A stretch of 41,082 bases of DNA from positions 1 to 41,082 of the forward strand of contig VAZV01000156.1 in NCBI GenBank assembly GCA_005884765.1, read 5' to 3'. The notes under the pieces were generated by a model that searched no databases, was not told the origin of the DNA, and worked only from the letters and a program-made list of their open reading frames with translations. This DNA comes from Alphaproteobacteria bacterium. Lineage in GTDB: Bacteria; Pseudomonadota; Alphaproteobacteria; Rhizobiales; Xanthobacteraceae. Each line of letters opens with the position of its first letter. The stretch's first letter is position 1. This document shows, piece after piece, positions 24,677-33,262 of the stretch. The position numbers and the translations under genes are program-made.

Positions 24677-25474
24677 TTACGGCATTATAAAACGTCGTGC
24701 GGTTTCGATCGCCCCGTAATCATCGAGATTGTCGTGCCCGCCTCCGGGAAACCGCACGAATTGCTTCGGCTCATTGGCGAGCGCAAACAGCCGTTCGCCA
24801 AAGGCGATCGCAATCACGGAATCGTCGGTGCCGTGCATGATCAGCTGCGGGGCCGTGACGCGCGCAATCCGTTGATCGGAGTGAAACGAATCCCACATCA
24901 AAAACCGCACCGGCGCGAAGCGAAACAGCGCGGCGGCAATATCCGCTGCCGAGGTATAGGGAGCCTCCAGGATCAGCTTTCCGATGGGCCGCTCGGCCGC
25001 CAGCGCTACCGCGACGCCGGTCCCCAGCGAAGAGCCCCAGACCACGATTTTATCGGCGCCGTATCGCGCCGACGTAAAGGCATAGGCCGCCGCGGCATCG
25101 CGCAGCAGCCCCTGCTCGCTCGGCTCGCCGCTGGAGCCCGCATAGCCGCGATAGGACAGCGCGACCAGCCCAGTGCCGTCCAAAGTCATGTCCCGAAAGC
25201 GGCTGACGCGGGCCGCGAGATAATCGCCGTTGCCGGGAAAATACAGGATCACGGCGTGCCCAGGCTTCGCCGGCACATGCCAGACGATGACCTTCTCACC
25301 ATCTTCCGTGGTGAGGAAATGCTCTTCAGCATCGCCAAAGCCGACGGCCTGCGGCGTGGTCCGACCCACCCGCGGTATGGGAAACAGCAGCGAGCGCTGC
25401 TTGAAATACAGGACGGCAAGGCTGCCGAGATAGCCCACCACCGCAATGACGAAAATCCATTTCAGGACGGCCAT
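24677..25474 (-). CDS. membrane-anchored alpha/beta hydrolase
   Basis: A 265-residue hydrolase of the BEM46/ABHD13-like type. An N-terminal membrane anchor (about residues 4-22, LKWIFVIAVVGYLGSLAVL) is followed by the alpha/beta fold. The catalytic triad is in place: the nucleophile Ser in GSSLGTG, Asp in HGTDDSV, and His in GGGHDNL; the oxyanion segment is YFPGNGDYLAAR. The start lies 18 bases after the pntB stop, so it is probably the last gene of the transhydrogenase operon. Substrate unknown (ester, thioester or lipid). Confidence 0.9.
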   Translation of the reverse strand: MAVLKWIFVIAVVGYLGSLAVLYFKQRSLLFPIPRVGRTTPQAVGFGDAEEHFLTTEDGEKVIVWHVPAKPGHAVILYFPGNGDYLAARVSRFRDMTLDGTGLVALSYRGYAGSSGEPSEQGLLRDAAAAYAFTSARYGADKIVVWGSSLGTGVAVALAAERPIGKLILEAPYTSAADIAAALFRFAPVRFLMWDSFHSDQRIARVTAPQLIMHGTDDSVIAIAFGERLFALANEPKQFVRFPGGGHDNLDDYGAIETARRFIMP

Positions 25475-25492
25475 GCGATCCCGTCCGCCGGG

Positions 25493-26890
25493 CTACATCC
25501 CCTTGACGATGTTCTCGGTCATCTTCTTGGCGTCGCCGAGCAGCATCATGGTGTTGTCGCGGTAGAACAAGGGATTGTCGATGCCGGCATAGCCGGACGC
25601 GAGCGAACGCTTGATGAACATCACGGTGCCGGCCTTCCACACCTGCAGCACGGGCATACCGTAGATCGGGGACTTCTTGTCTTCTTCCGCCGCGGGGTTG
25701 GTGACGTCGTTGGCGCCGATCACAAAGGCAACATCAGCCTGCGAAAATTCGGAATTGATGTCCTCGAGTTCGAACACCTCGTCATAGGGCACGTTGGCTT
25801 CGGCCAGCAGCACGTTCATGTGGCCGGGCATGCGGCCCGCAACCGGGTGGATCGCATATTTCACCTCGACGCCTTCCTTCTTCAGCACGTCGGCCATTTC
25901 GCGAAGCGCATGCTGCGCCTGCGCCACCGCCATGCCGTAGCCGGGCACGATGATGACCTTCTGGGCGTTCTTCATGATGAAGGCGGCGTCATCGGCGGAG
26001 CCGAGTTTGACGGGGCGCGCGTCGGCCGTCCCGCCGGTGGCCGCCGCGGTCTCGCCGCCGAAGCCGCCGAGGATGACCGAGATGAAGGACCGGTTCATCG
26101 CGTGGCACATGATGTAGGACAGGATCGCGCCGCTTGATCCGACCAGCGCGCCGGTGACGATCAGCGCCGAGTTGCCGAGCGTGAAGCCGATGCCGGCCGC
26201 GGCCCAGCCGGAATAGGAGTTCAGCATCGAGATCACGACCGGCATGTCGGCGCCGCCGATCGGAACGATCATCAGCACGCCGAGCGCCAGCGCGATGATG
26301 GTAATCAGCCAGAAGTCGAGCGCGCTGCCAGAGATCACCATGTGGACGATGAAGAACACCAGCGCGAGCGCGAGCGCGATATTGATGATGTGGCGTGCCG
26401 GCAAAAGGATCGGCGCGCCGCTCATGCGGGCCGACAGCTTGAGGAAGGCAATCACCGAGCCGGTGAAGGTCAGCGCGCCGATGGCGACGCCGAGCGACAT
26501 TTCGACCAGGCTCTGCGCATGGATGTGGCCGGGCGTGCCGATATCGAAGGCCTCGGGCGCGTAGAACGCGCCGGCCGCGACCAGCACTGCCGCCATGCCG
26601 ACCAGCGAGTGGAAGGCGGCGACCAGTTCCGGCATCGAGGTCATCGGCACGCGGCGTGCGACCAGCGCGCCGATCGAGCCGCCGATGGCGATGCCGAGCA
26701 CCACCAAAACCCAGGCGACGCCGTCCGCCGGCGGATGGCCCGCCAGCGTGGTGGCGATCGCGATCGCCATGCCGATCATGCCGAAGAAATTGCCCCGGCG
26801 GGATGTCGCGGGGCTCGACAGGCCACGCAACGACAGGATGAACAGCACACCCGCCACGAGATATAATACGGCCGACAGATTGGCGTTCAT
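25493..26890 (-). CDS. pntB: NAD(P) transhydrogenase subunit beta
   Basis: Membrane and NADP(H)-binding subunit of the proton-translocating transhydrogenase, which uses the proton motive force to reduce NADP+ with NADH. The 465 residues carry eight or nine membrane spans in the first 280, then the NADP-binding domain III with the fingerprint VPGYGMAVAQAQHALREM and DVAFVIGANDVTNPAA. KSPIYGMPVL near the end is also typical. The gene order pntAA-pntAB-pntB with separate alpha subunits is usual in alphaproteobacteria. An alpha/beta hydrolase follows. Confidence 0.97.
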   Translation of the reverse strand: MNANLSAVLYLVAGVLFILSLRGLSSPATSRRGNFFGMIGMAIAIATTLAGHPPADGVAWVLVVLGIAIGGSIGALVARRVPMTSMPELVAAFHSLVGMAAVLVAAGAFYAPEAFDIGTPGHIHAQSLVEMSLGVAIGALTFTGSVIAFLKLSARMSGAPILLPARHIINIALALALVFFIVHMVISGSALDFWLITIIALALGVLMIVPIGGADMPVVISMLNSYSGWAAAGIGFTLGNSALIVTGALVGSSGAILSYIMCHAMNRSFISVILGGFGGETAAATGGTADARPVKLGSADDAAFIMKNAQKVIIVPGYGMAVAQAQHALREMADVLKKEGVEVKYAIHPVAGRMPGHMNVLLAEANVPYDEVFELEDINSEFSQADVAFVIGANDVTNPAAEEDKKSPIYGMPVLQVWKAGTVMFIKRSLASGYAGIDNPLFYRDNTMMLLGDAKKMTENIVKGM

Positions 26891-26933
26891 CTCAGGTCCC
26901 CATTTGTCCTCGTCACCCTGAGGTACATGCCGC

Positions 26934-27251
26934 TCACTTCACCTTCTTCTTGTACATCCCGAGCATGCGCTGGGTGACAAGGAAACCGCCGAAGATATTC
27001 ACACAGGCAAAGGTCAGCGCGACGAAGCCGAAGCCGCGCGCCCAACCGCTGCCAGCGGAGATCATGCCGACACCGACCGCGAGCAGCGCGCCGACCACGA
27101 TCACCGAGGAGATCGCATTGGTCACCGACATCAGCGGCGTATGCAGCGCGGGCGTCACCGACCACACGACGAAGTAGCCGACGAACACGGCAAGTACGAA
27201 AATCGACAGGCGGAAGACGAAGGGATCGACGGCTTGGGCAACATGATCCAT
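26934..27251 (-). CDS. pntAB: NAD(P) transhydrogenase subunit alpha part 2
   Basis: Small membrane subunit of the transhydrogenase, 105 residues with three to four spans, corresponding to the C-terminal membrane part of E. coli PntA. Seen: [34 protein letters not shown], and [16 protein letters not shown] at the end. It lies between pntAA (11 bases) and pntB (43 bases), in the same direction. Confidence 0.95.
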   Translation of the reverse strand: MDHVAQAVDPFVFRLSIFVLAVFVGYFVVWSVTPALHTPLMSVTNAISSVIVVGALLAVGVGMISAGSGWARGFGFVALTFACVNIFGGFLVTQRMLGMYKKKVK

Positions 27252-27262
27252 GGCTTGTCTCC

Positions 27263-28387
27263 TTATTTCGGCTGGAAGTTCGGATGAATGACGGCGCCGT
27301 CCCTGGTCAGCAGGGTTGCTTTCACCAGTTCGTCGTCCCAGTTCACCGCGAGCGCCTTGCTCGATTTATCGATCAGCGTCTCGATGAACGAAAACAGGTT
27401 GCGGGCATAAAGGCTCGAGGCCGACGCGGCGACGCGGCCCGCGACGTTCGTGTAGCCGACGATTTTCACGCCGTCGGCGTCCACCACTTCGCCGGGCTTG
27501 GCGCCCTCGACATTGCCGCCGCGCTCGACCGCAAGATCGACCAGCACCGAGCCCGGCTTCATCGATTTCACCATTTCGGTGCTGACGAGTTTCGGCGCGG
27601 GCCGGCCGGGGATCAAGGCCGTGGTGATGACGATGTCCTGCTTCTTGACGTGCTCGGCGGTCAGCGCGGCCTGCTTGGCCTGATACTCTTTCGACATCTC
27701 CTTGGCGTAACCGCCGGCGGTCTGCGCGTTCTTGAACTCCTCGTCCTCGACGGCGAGGAATTTGGCGCCGAGCGATTCAACCTGCTCCTTGGTCGCGGGT
27801 CGCACGTCGGTTGCGGTGACGACAGCGCCGAGACGTCGCGCAGTTGCGATCGCCTGCAACCCGGCGACGCCGACGCCCATCACGAACACTTTGGCTGCCG
27901 GAATCGTGCCTGCCGCGGTCATCATCATCGGGAAGGCGCGGCCGAAGGTCTCGGCTGCCTCGATCACGGCGCGATAGCCGGCGAGATTAGCCTGGCTGGA
28001 CAGCACATCCATCACCTGGGCGCGGGTAATGCGCGGCATCAGTTCCATCGCAAACGCCGAGATGCCAGCCTCGGCCAGCGGCTTTAACGCGGCCTCGTTG
28101 CCGTAAGGATCCATGATCGCAATAACCAGCGCGCCGCGCTTGTAGCTGGCAAGCTCGGATGCCTCCGGGCGTTTCACCTTGATGATGATGTCGGCATCCT
28201 TGAGGGCATCGGCGCTGACGGTTGCGCCGACGGACGTGAATTCCGAATCCGGCAGCCCCGACTTGATGCCTGCGCCGGGCTCGATCACGATATCGACGCC
28301 CAGCGCCTTGAATTTTTTCACCGTATCCGGCGACGCCGCGACCCGCGGCTCGGACGGATCGATTTCCTTGGCAACCGCAATCTTCAT
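27263..28387 (-). CDS. pntAA: NAD(P) transhydrogenase subunit alpha part 1
   Basis: NAD(H)-binding peripheral subunit of the transhydrogenase, 374 residues from [20 protein letters not shown]. The Rossmann fingerprint [20 protein letters not shown] near residue 170 binds [12 protein letters not shown] and [17 protein letters not shown] are family blocks. GGAGG lies four bases before the ATG at 28387, which supports this start over the nine-residue longer frame. It opens the operon pntAA-pntAB-pntB-hydrolase. The cytochrome oxidase micro-gene lies 112 bases upstream. Confidence 0.96.
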   Translation of the reverse strand: MKIAVAKEIDPSEPRVAASPDTVKKFKALGVDIVIEPGAGIKSGLPDSEFTSVGATVSADALKDADIIIKVKRPEASELASYKRGALVIAIMDPYGNEAALKPLAEAGISAFAMELMPRITRAQVMDVLSSQANLAGYRAVIEAAETFGRAFPMMMTAAGTIPAAKVFVMGVGVAGLQAIATARRLGAVVTATDVRPATKEQVESLGAKFLAVEDEEFKNAQTAGGYAKEMSKEYQAKQAALTAEHVKKQDIVITTALIPGRPAPKLVSTEMVKSMKPGSVLVDLAVERGGNVEGAKPGEVVDADGVKIVGYTNVAGRVAASASSLYARNLFSFIETLIDKSSKALAVNWDDELVKATLLTRDGAVIHPNFQPK

Positions 28388-28499
28388 GAGGCCTCCGGCG
28401 GCGCTATTGGTCACGCGCGCGCAAACTGGCGAACGGGCTATTCAGAAGTTTTCTTCATCGTTGCGGCAAGCGCGGTGGGAACGCGCACGCCACAATCGA

Positions 28500-28652
28500 T
28501 CAGGTCAGGAAGATCGCCATCAGGATCACGATCAAGGCAACCGTTGCGGTGCCATATTTCACCAGCGTGATGAAACCTTCATAGGTCTGCTCGTGGGCCG
28601 GATAATCGTTGCCGTCAGCGGTCGTATAGGCCACTTCGTTATGCTCTGCCAT
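28500..28652 (-). CDS. aa3-type cytochrome c oxidase subunit IV-like micro-protein
   Basis: A 50-residue protein starting MAEHNEVAYTTADGNDYPAH and ending in one membrane helix (GTATVALIVILMAIFLT). This is the form of the bacterial aa3 cytochrome c oxidase subunit IV family, a single-span subunit that packs against subunits I-III. It is encoded far from any oxidase gene in this window, next to the transhydrogenase operon. The ATG at 28652 with GGGGA upstream is chosen; the longer frame to 28712 adds unrelated residues. Too short for many gene finders. Confidence 0.85.
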   Translation of the reverse strand: MAEHNEVAYTTADGNDYPAHEQTYEGFITLVKYGTATVALIVILMAIFLT

Positions 28653-28743
28653 CGGTGTCCCCAGTAGTTCGCTTCTCGCCGTGCAATTACCGCAAAGTGG
28701 ATGGCAGGGCAACGGCGCACACGCCGCTGTGCCCCCTATCGGG

Positions 28744-29139
28744 TCATTTGGAAGGCCAATTGTCCCTGATCCAGCGGGTCAGGCTTTGCTCACTGACTTC
28801 GCCGGCGGCGAGTGCGAGGATGATTGCTGTCGCGTGTGCAGGATCGGGGCTGAAGGCAACGCCATTCTTGATGAGGAAAGTCACCATTGCCATGAAGGCG
28901 ATGCGCTTGTTCCCGTCGACAAAGGCATGGTTTTTGGCCAGCCCAAACGCGTAAGCCGAGGCAAGTTCAGCCAGCTCGCCTTGCTCATAGCGCGACTTGT
29001 TGATTGGGCGCTCAAGCGCCGACCGCAGCATGCCTTCGTCGCGTAATCCCGGCGCTCCCCCGAAACGGCGCAGTTGGCGACTGTGGATTGCGACGGCTTG
29101 CTCGAAGGTGATCCAAAGCGGCTCTTCCGGCTCGCTCAT
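28744..29139 (-). CDS. Doc family toxin (type II toxin-antitoxin)
   Basis: A 131-residue Fic/Doc-fold protein. The catalytic motif reads HAFVDGNKR (about residues 71-79), the Doc form HxFxDxNKR, with Lys instead of the Gly of AMP-transferring Fic proteins. Doc of phage P1 phosphorylates elongation factor Tu; the same type of activity is inferred here. N-terminal helix ITFEQAVAIHSRQLRRFGG is typical (HxxxLxxFGG). Its ATG overlaps the antitoxin stop (ATGA, 29136-29139). Partner is an AbrB/MazE-type protein rather than Phd. Confidence 0.9.
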   Translation of the reverse strand: MSEPEEPLWITFEQAVAIHSRQLRRFGGAPGLRDEGMLRSALERPINKSRYEQGELAELASAYAFGLAKNHAFVDGNKRIAFMAMVTFLIKNGVAFSPDPAHATAIILALAAGEVSEQSLTRWIRDNWPSK

Positions 29140-29360
29140 TTGGCGAGCGCTGCGAGCGTATCGCGATATTTGTCCATGACCTCGTCCGCGATTTCCATTG
29201 TTCGCTCGAAATCGGGATCGTAGGGAAGGGCCTGAAAGCCGCCGCCGGGGAGCTCCTCAATGTGAAGCTGCTGACCACGCTTTAGATCGAGCCGCTGCAT
29301 CAGTTCGCGCGGAAGCAGAAGGCCGTCGGAATTACCGATCTTCTTGATTTCGATTTTCAT
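29136..29360 (-). CDS. AbrB/MazE-type antitoxin
   Basis: A 74-residue DNA-binding antitoxin. The first 45 residues form the swapped-hairpin fold of the MazE/AbrB family (MKIEIKKIGNSDGLLLPREL, then LDLKRGQQLHIEE). The remaining 25 (FERTMEIADEVMDKYRDTL) form a helix that should wrap the toxin. It is first in a two-gene operon with doc and probably represses its own promoter, which has nested inverted repeats at 29412-29456. Confidence 0.9.
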   Translation of the reverse strand: MKIEIKKIGNSDGLLLPRELMQRLDLKRGQQLHIEELPGGGFQALPYDPDFERTMEIADEVMDKYRDTLAALAK

Positions 29361-29411
29361 GGTCGAATTCCTTCATCGGCCCGTCCAACCGAACCACAAG
29401 CCAAAAGCACA

Positions 29412-29456
29412 TTATACATCTGTATAACACGCCTCTCGGTTCCGTTCAACAGATGT
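29412..29456 (-). promoter_or_regulatory. promoter and operator of the doc/MazE-type operon
   Basis: On the minus strand TTGAAC (29444-29449) and TATACA (29421-29426) are 17 bases apart. A palindrome TTATACA-TC-TGTATAA (29412-29427) covers the -10 box, and an 8-bp inverted repeat ACATCTGT (29416-29423) / ACAGATGT (29449-29456) brackets the promoter. The arrangement suits autorepression by the antitoxin. Confidence 0.7.
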
Positions 29457-29476
29457 TTTACGGAAACTGCCCCTCC

Positions 29477-31330
29477 CTAGCCCATTTCTTCCAATTCGTC
29501 GATCATGCCGGCGATGACGGATAGCCCGCCGTCCCAGAATTTTGGATCCTTGGCATCCAGCCCGAACGGTTTGAGCAGTTCGGAATAATGCTTGGTGCCG
29601 CCGGCAGCCAGCATCGCGAGGTAGCGCTCCGCAAAGCCGCCTTGCGCGTTTTCGTAGACCGCATAGAGCGAGTTCACCAGGCAATCGCCGAAGGCATAGG
29701 CGTAGACGTAGAACGGCGAATGGATGAAATGCGGGATATACATCCAGAAATTCTCATATCCCGGACCGATGTCGATGGCGGGACCCAGGCTCTCGCCCTG
29801 CACGCTGAGCCAAAGCTGGCCGATGCGCTCGGCCGTCAGCTCGCCGTTCTTGCGTTCGGTGTGAACCGCGCGCTCGAACGAATAGAACGCGATCTGGCGC
29901 ACCACCGTGTTGATCATGTCCTCGACCTTGCCGGCTAGCAGCGCCTGACGCTGCTTGGCGTTTCGCGTCTCGCTCAATAGCCGCTTGAAGGTCAGCATCT
30001 CGCCGAACACGCTGGCGGTTTCCGCTAACGTCAGCGGTGTCGGCGCCATCAGCGGGCCGTTCCTGGCCGCCAGCACCTGATGCACACCATGGCCGAGCTC
30101 ATGCGCGAGCGTCATGACGTCGCGCGGCTTGCCCTGGTAATTCATCAGCACGTAAGGATGCGCCGACGGCGTGGTCGGATGCGAGAACGCGCCCGGCGCC
30201 TTGCCCGGCCGCACCGGCGCGTCGATCCAGCGGTCAGTGAAGAACCGCTCGGCGATCGAGGCCATCTCGGGCGAGAAGCCGCGGTAGGCCGTCAGCACCA
30301 TGTTGCGCGCATCCGGCCAGGCGATGGTGCCGGTCGCGGCAAACGGCAGCGGCGCATTGCGGTCCCAATGCGCAAGCTTCTTTTTCTTGAACCAGCCCGC
30401 CTTCAGCCGATAGTAGCGATGCGACAGCCGCGGACAGGCCGCGCGTACCGACCCCACCAGCGCATCGACGACCTCGCGCTCGACGCGGTTGTTGAGATGG
30501 CGTGAATCGGCAACATCCGCAAAGCCGCGCCACCGATCGGAGATTTCCTTGTCCTTGGCGAGCGTGTTGGTGACAAGCGCAAACGTCCGCTCGTTGGTCT
30601 TCAAGGTTTTGGCCAGCGCCTCCGCTGCCGCCTTGCGCCTTGCGCCATCACGGTCCTGCAGCAGGTTCAACGCCGGCTCGATCGCGAGTTCCTTGCCCGC
30701 GATCTTGAAACGCAGGCTTGAAATGGTCTGATCGAAGAGCCGGTTCCAGGCGGTGTAACCGCTCTGGGATTTTTCGTGGAACAGCTGCTCGACGCGATCC
30801 TCGAGCTGATACGGCTTGTCCTTGCGCAGATCCTCGATCCACGGCCGATAATGGGCGAGCTCCGGTGTCTGCAGCGCGCGCTCGATCACGGCATCATCGA
30901 TGCGGTTGAGCTCGAGCGCGAAGAACAACAGATGCACCGAGGCCGCCGTCAGCCGTTCGGAAACGTCGCCATAGAATTTGGAGATCGCGGGATCGACGCT
31001 GTCGCCGGCGTGCACGAGGCCGGCATAGGAGCCGAGGCGGCCGGCGAGGTCGTCAATCGCCTCGTAGCGCCGCACGGCCTCCGCCAGAAAGCGGCCGCCG
31101 TCATCCTGTGCCGTCCGTTCGGCCAGCTTGCCTTTGTAGTCGGTCTCAAACGCGACGCAATCGGCATCCATCCTTTCCAGGTCGCGCGCCACTTCGGGGG
31201 CATCGATGCCGGAATAGAGATCGGCCAGATTCCATTCCGGTAATTTGCCGGCCTTGCCGGCGGTCTTATTCGAGATTTTGGGCTTGGTCTTGGTCGGTTT
31301 GCGGAGAGCGGAAGTGGTGCGCAAGGTCAT
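29477..31330 (-). CDS. pepF: oligoendopeptidase F (M3 metallopeptidase)
   Basis: Cytoplasmic zinc peptidase of 617 residues, cutting short peptides. The zinc-binding motif is LAHELGHGVHQVL (HExxH, about residue 410), with the third ligand expected in the later ETASVFGEM segment. Other M3B blocks: WNLADLYSGID near the start, DARNMVLTAYRGFSP, and HSPFYVYAYAFGDCLVNSLY near the end. The N-terminus of about 30 residues is Lys/Thr-rich and variable. It is divergent from the NtrC-type regulator (118-base gap). Confidence 0.95.
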   Translation of the reverse strand: MTLRTTSALRKPTKTKPKISNKTAGKAGKLPEWNLADLYSGIDAPEVARDLERMDADCVAFETDYKGKLAERTAQDDGGRFLAEAVRRYEAIDDLAGRLGSYAGLVHAGDSVDPAISKFYGDVSERLTAASVHLLFFALELNRIDDAVIERALQTPELAHYRPWIEDLRKDKPYQLEDRVEQLFHEKSQSGYTAWNRLFDQTISSLRFKIAGKELAIEPALNLLQDRDGARRKAAAEALAKTLKTNERTFALVTNTLAKDKEISDRWRGFADVADSRHLNNRVEREVVDALVGSVRAACPRLSHRYYRLKAGWFKKKKLAHWDRNAPLPFAATGTIAWPDARNMVLTAYRGFSPEMASIAERFFTDRWIDAPVRPGKAPGAFSHPTTPSAHPYVLMNYQGKPRDVMTLAHELGHGVHQVLAARNGPLMAPTPLTLAETASVFGEMLTFKRLLSETRNAKQRQALLAGKVEDMINTVVRQIAFYSFERAVHTERKNGELTAERIGQLWLSVQGESLGPAIDIGPGYENFWMYIPHFIHSPFYVYAYAFGDCLVNSLYAVYENAQGGFAERYLAMLAAGGTKHYSELLKPFGLDAKDPKFWDGGLSVIAGMIDELEEMG

Positions 31331-31448
31331 CTTGTTGGAAACCTGGGTTCAACCTGAAGGCGGGAGGGCAAGGTTTAAGTGGGCGTTAATCGGCATCGGC
31401 GAGAGTGCCCCGATTCGAGACAGATAGTTGTTGCGTGCGGGGAACACC

Positions 31449-32939
31449 ATGGCTGCCAGCATTTTGATCGCCGACGACGATGCCGTACAGCGCCGTCTGG
31501 TTGAAAACATGGTGCAAAAATGCGGCTACGAGACCATTGTCGTCGATAGCGGCGATGCTGCCGTCACCATCCTGACCGCGCCGGATGGGCCTGTCATCGA
31601 CGCCGTCGTGCTCGATCTCGTGATGCCAGGCCTCGACGGCATGGGCGTGCTGGCCAAGATCCGCGAGGCCGGCCTCAACATCCCCGTCGTCGTCCAGACC
31701 GCCCACGGCGGCATCGACAACGTGGTATCGGCGATGCGAGCCGGCGCCCAGGACTTCGTGGTCAAACCGGTCGGCATGGAGCGGCTGCAAGTCTCGCTGC
31801 GCAACGCGCTCAACACCTCAGCTCTAAAGGGCGAGTTGCAGCGCATCCGTCACAGCCGCGAAGGCCGGCTGACTTTTTCCGACATCATCACCCGCAGCGA
31901 GGCGATGGCGGGCGTGATGCGCACCGCGCAGAAAGCGGCAAACTCTACGATCCCCGTGCTGATCGAAGGTGAATCTGGGGTGGGCAAGGAATTATTCGCA
32001 CGCGCCATTCATGGCAGCGGCGAGCGCAAGTCCAAACCGTTCGTCGCGGTCAATTGCGGCGCAATCCCCGACAACCTTGTGGAATCGATCCTGTTCGGTC
32101 ACGAGAAGGGCGCCTTCACCGGCGCCACCGAACGCCACATGGGCAAATTCGTCGAAGCCCATGGCGGCACGCTATTCCTCGATGAAATCTCGGAATTGCC
32201 GCTGACCGCCCAGGTCAAACTGCTTCGCGCGTTGCAGGAAGGCGCGGTGGAGGCGGTCGGCGCGCGCAAGCCGGTGAAGGTCGACGTTCGCATCATTTCC
32301 GCGACCAACCGTAGATTGCTCGACCGCGTCAAAGGCGGACAGTTTCGCGAAGACCTGTTCTATCGCCTGCACGTGCTGCCGCTGACGATCCCGCCGTTGC
32401 GCTCGCGGCGCGAGGACATCCCGCATTTGCTGCGGCATTTTCTGGCGCGGTTCGCCGCTGAGGAAAATCGCGCGGTTTCCGGCATCAGCGGCGAGGCGAT
32501 GGCGCACCTTTCGCAGCTCGATTGGCCCGGCAATATCCGCCAGCTCGAGAACGCGGTCTATCGCGCCGTTGTCATGAGCGAGAGCGATCAGCTCGGGCTT
32601 GCCGATTTTCCGCTGGCCGCCGCGCACCCGGCGACGGGCGATACCTGTGGTGAGCCGCTCGTGATAGCGCCGGCCTTTCATCCGACGGTCTCAGGTAACG
32701 AAATACCTATCGCTCCCCTACCGACCAATGGGACACTGGGCATGCTGACCAGCACCGGCGAGGTGCGGCCGCTGGAAGATATGGAGAACGAGATCATCCG
32801 CTTTGCGATCTCGCATTATCGCGGACAGATGTCGGAGGTCGCTCGCCGGCTCAAGATTGGCCGCTCGACGCTTTACCGCAAGCTCGATGAAACCGCCGCC
32901 AACGATCCGGCAGACGACGGCACCGAGGATGCGAACTAA
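31449..32939 (+). CDS. sigma-54-dependent response regulator, NtrC family
   Basis: A 496-residue three-domain activator. Receiver domain: acid pocket ADDD at 8-11 and phospho-acceptor Asp56 in VVLDLVMPG, Thr in VVVQTAHGG, Lys in FVVKPVGM. AAA+ domain: Walker A GESGVGKELFARAI (about 174), the sigma-54 contact loop GAFTGA (about 220), Walker B GGTLFLDEISELP. C-terminal Fis-like helix-turn-helix: SEVARRLKIGRSTLYRKL. The ATG at 31449 with GGGGAAC upstream is preferred to a TTG at 31428. No sensor kinase is encoded next to it, so it is an orphan regulator here. Target genes unknown; no sigma-54 promoter was found in the adjacent gaps. Confidence 0.93.
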   Translation: MAASILIADDDAVQRRLVENMVQKCGYETIVVDSGDAAVTILTAPDGPVIDAVVLDLVMPGLDGMGVLAKIREAGLNIPVVVQTAHGGIDNVVSAMRAGAQDFVVKPVGMERLQVSLRNALNTSALKGELQRIRHSREGRLTFSDIITRSEAMAGVMRTAQKAANSTIPVLIEGESGVGKELFARAIHGSGERKSKPFVAVNCGAIPDNLVESILFGHEKGAFTGATERHMGKFVEAHGGTLFLDEISELPLTAQVKLLRALQEGAVEAVGARKPVKVDVRIISATNRRLLDRVKGGQFREDLFYRLHVLPLTIPPLRSRREDIPHLLRHFLARFAAEENRAVSGISGEAMAHLSQLDWPGNIRQLENAVYRAVVMSESDQLGLADFPLAAAHPATGDTCGEPLVIAPAFHPTVSGNEIPIAPLPTNGTLGMLTSTGEVRPLEDMENEIIRFAISHYRGQMSEVARRLKIGRSTLYRKLDETAANDPADDGTEDAN

Positions 32940-33262
32940 GCCATGATTTGCGCGCTTCGGCGTCATGGAAATAACAGGAAGACATAGCATTTCCAGAACA
33001 TTTGAACCGTGGCTTGGAAGTGACAGACAAAATGCATCGAGCGTGGCAAAAATAAGCTGTCCGAAGGCGTTGGTTTGAGGTCAGTTTGTCGTGATTGCCC
33101 TGCATCGCGCTGGCTGCACGAGTGGGGCGCATGTATCGTCTGCGTTTGACTCGTTGCGTGCAGGCGTGGCGACCCGATCAAGGCTGGTGTTTCACCGATA
33201 GCTGTGAGCGATGATGACAAAACTGCCCCATGTCGGGGCAGTTTCACCCAAGGGGTGTGACG
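32940..33262. other. 323-base gap with a 10-bp hairpin before the L,D-transpeptidase gene
   Basis: No gene is seen. The notable structure is a perfect inverted repeat AAACTGCCCC (33220-33229) / GGGGCAGTTT (33235-33244) with a 5-base loop, ending 18 bases before the ATG of the next gene. It could be an operator or a leader hairpin that affects ribosome access. Further upstream, weak stems only. Confidence 0.5.

Noticed and set aside
24647..26137. 496-codon open frame on the plus strand
   Set aside because: It is antisense to the hydrolase and pntB, which are both certain. The product is low-complexity and spans two real genes.
31331..31448. Sigma-54 promoter between pepF and the NtrC-type gene
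   Set aside because: A GGCAC is present on the minus strand but the GC of the -12 element is not at the required 10-base distance.
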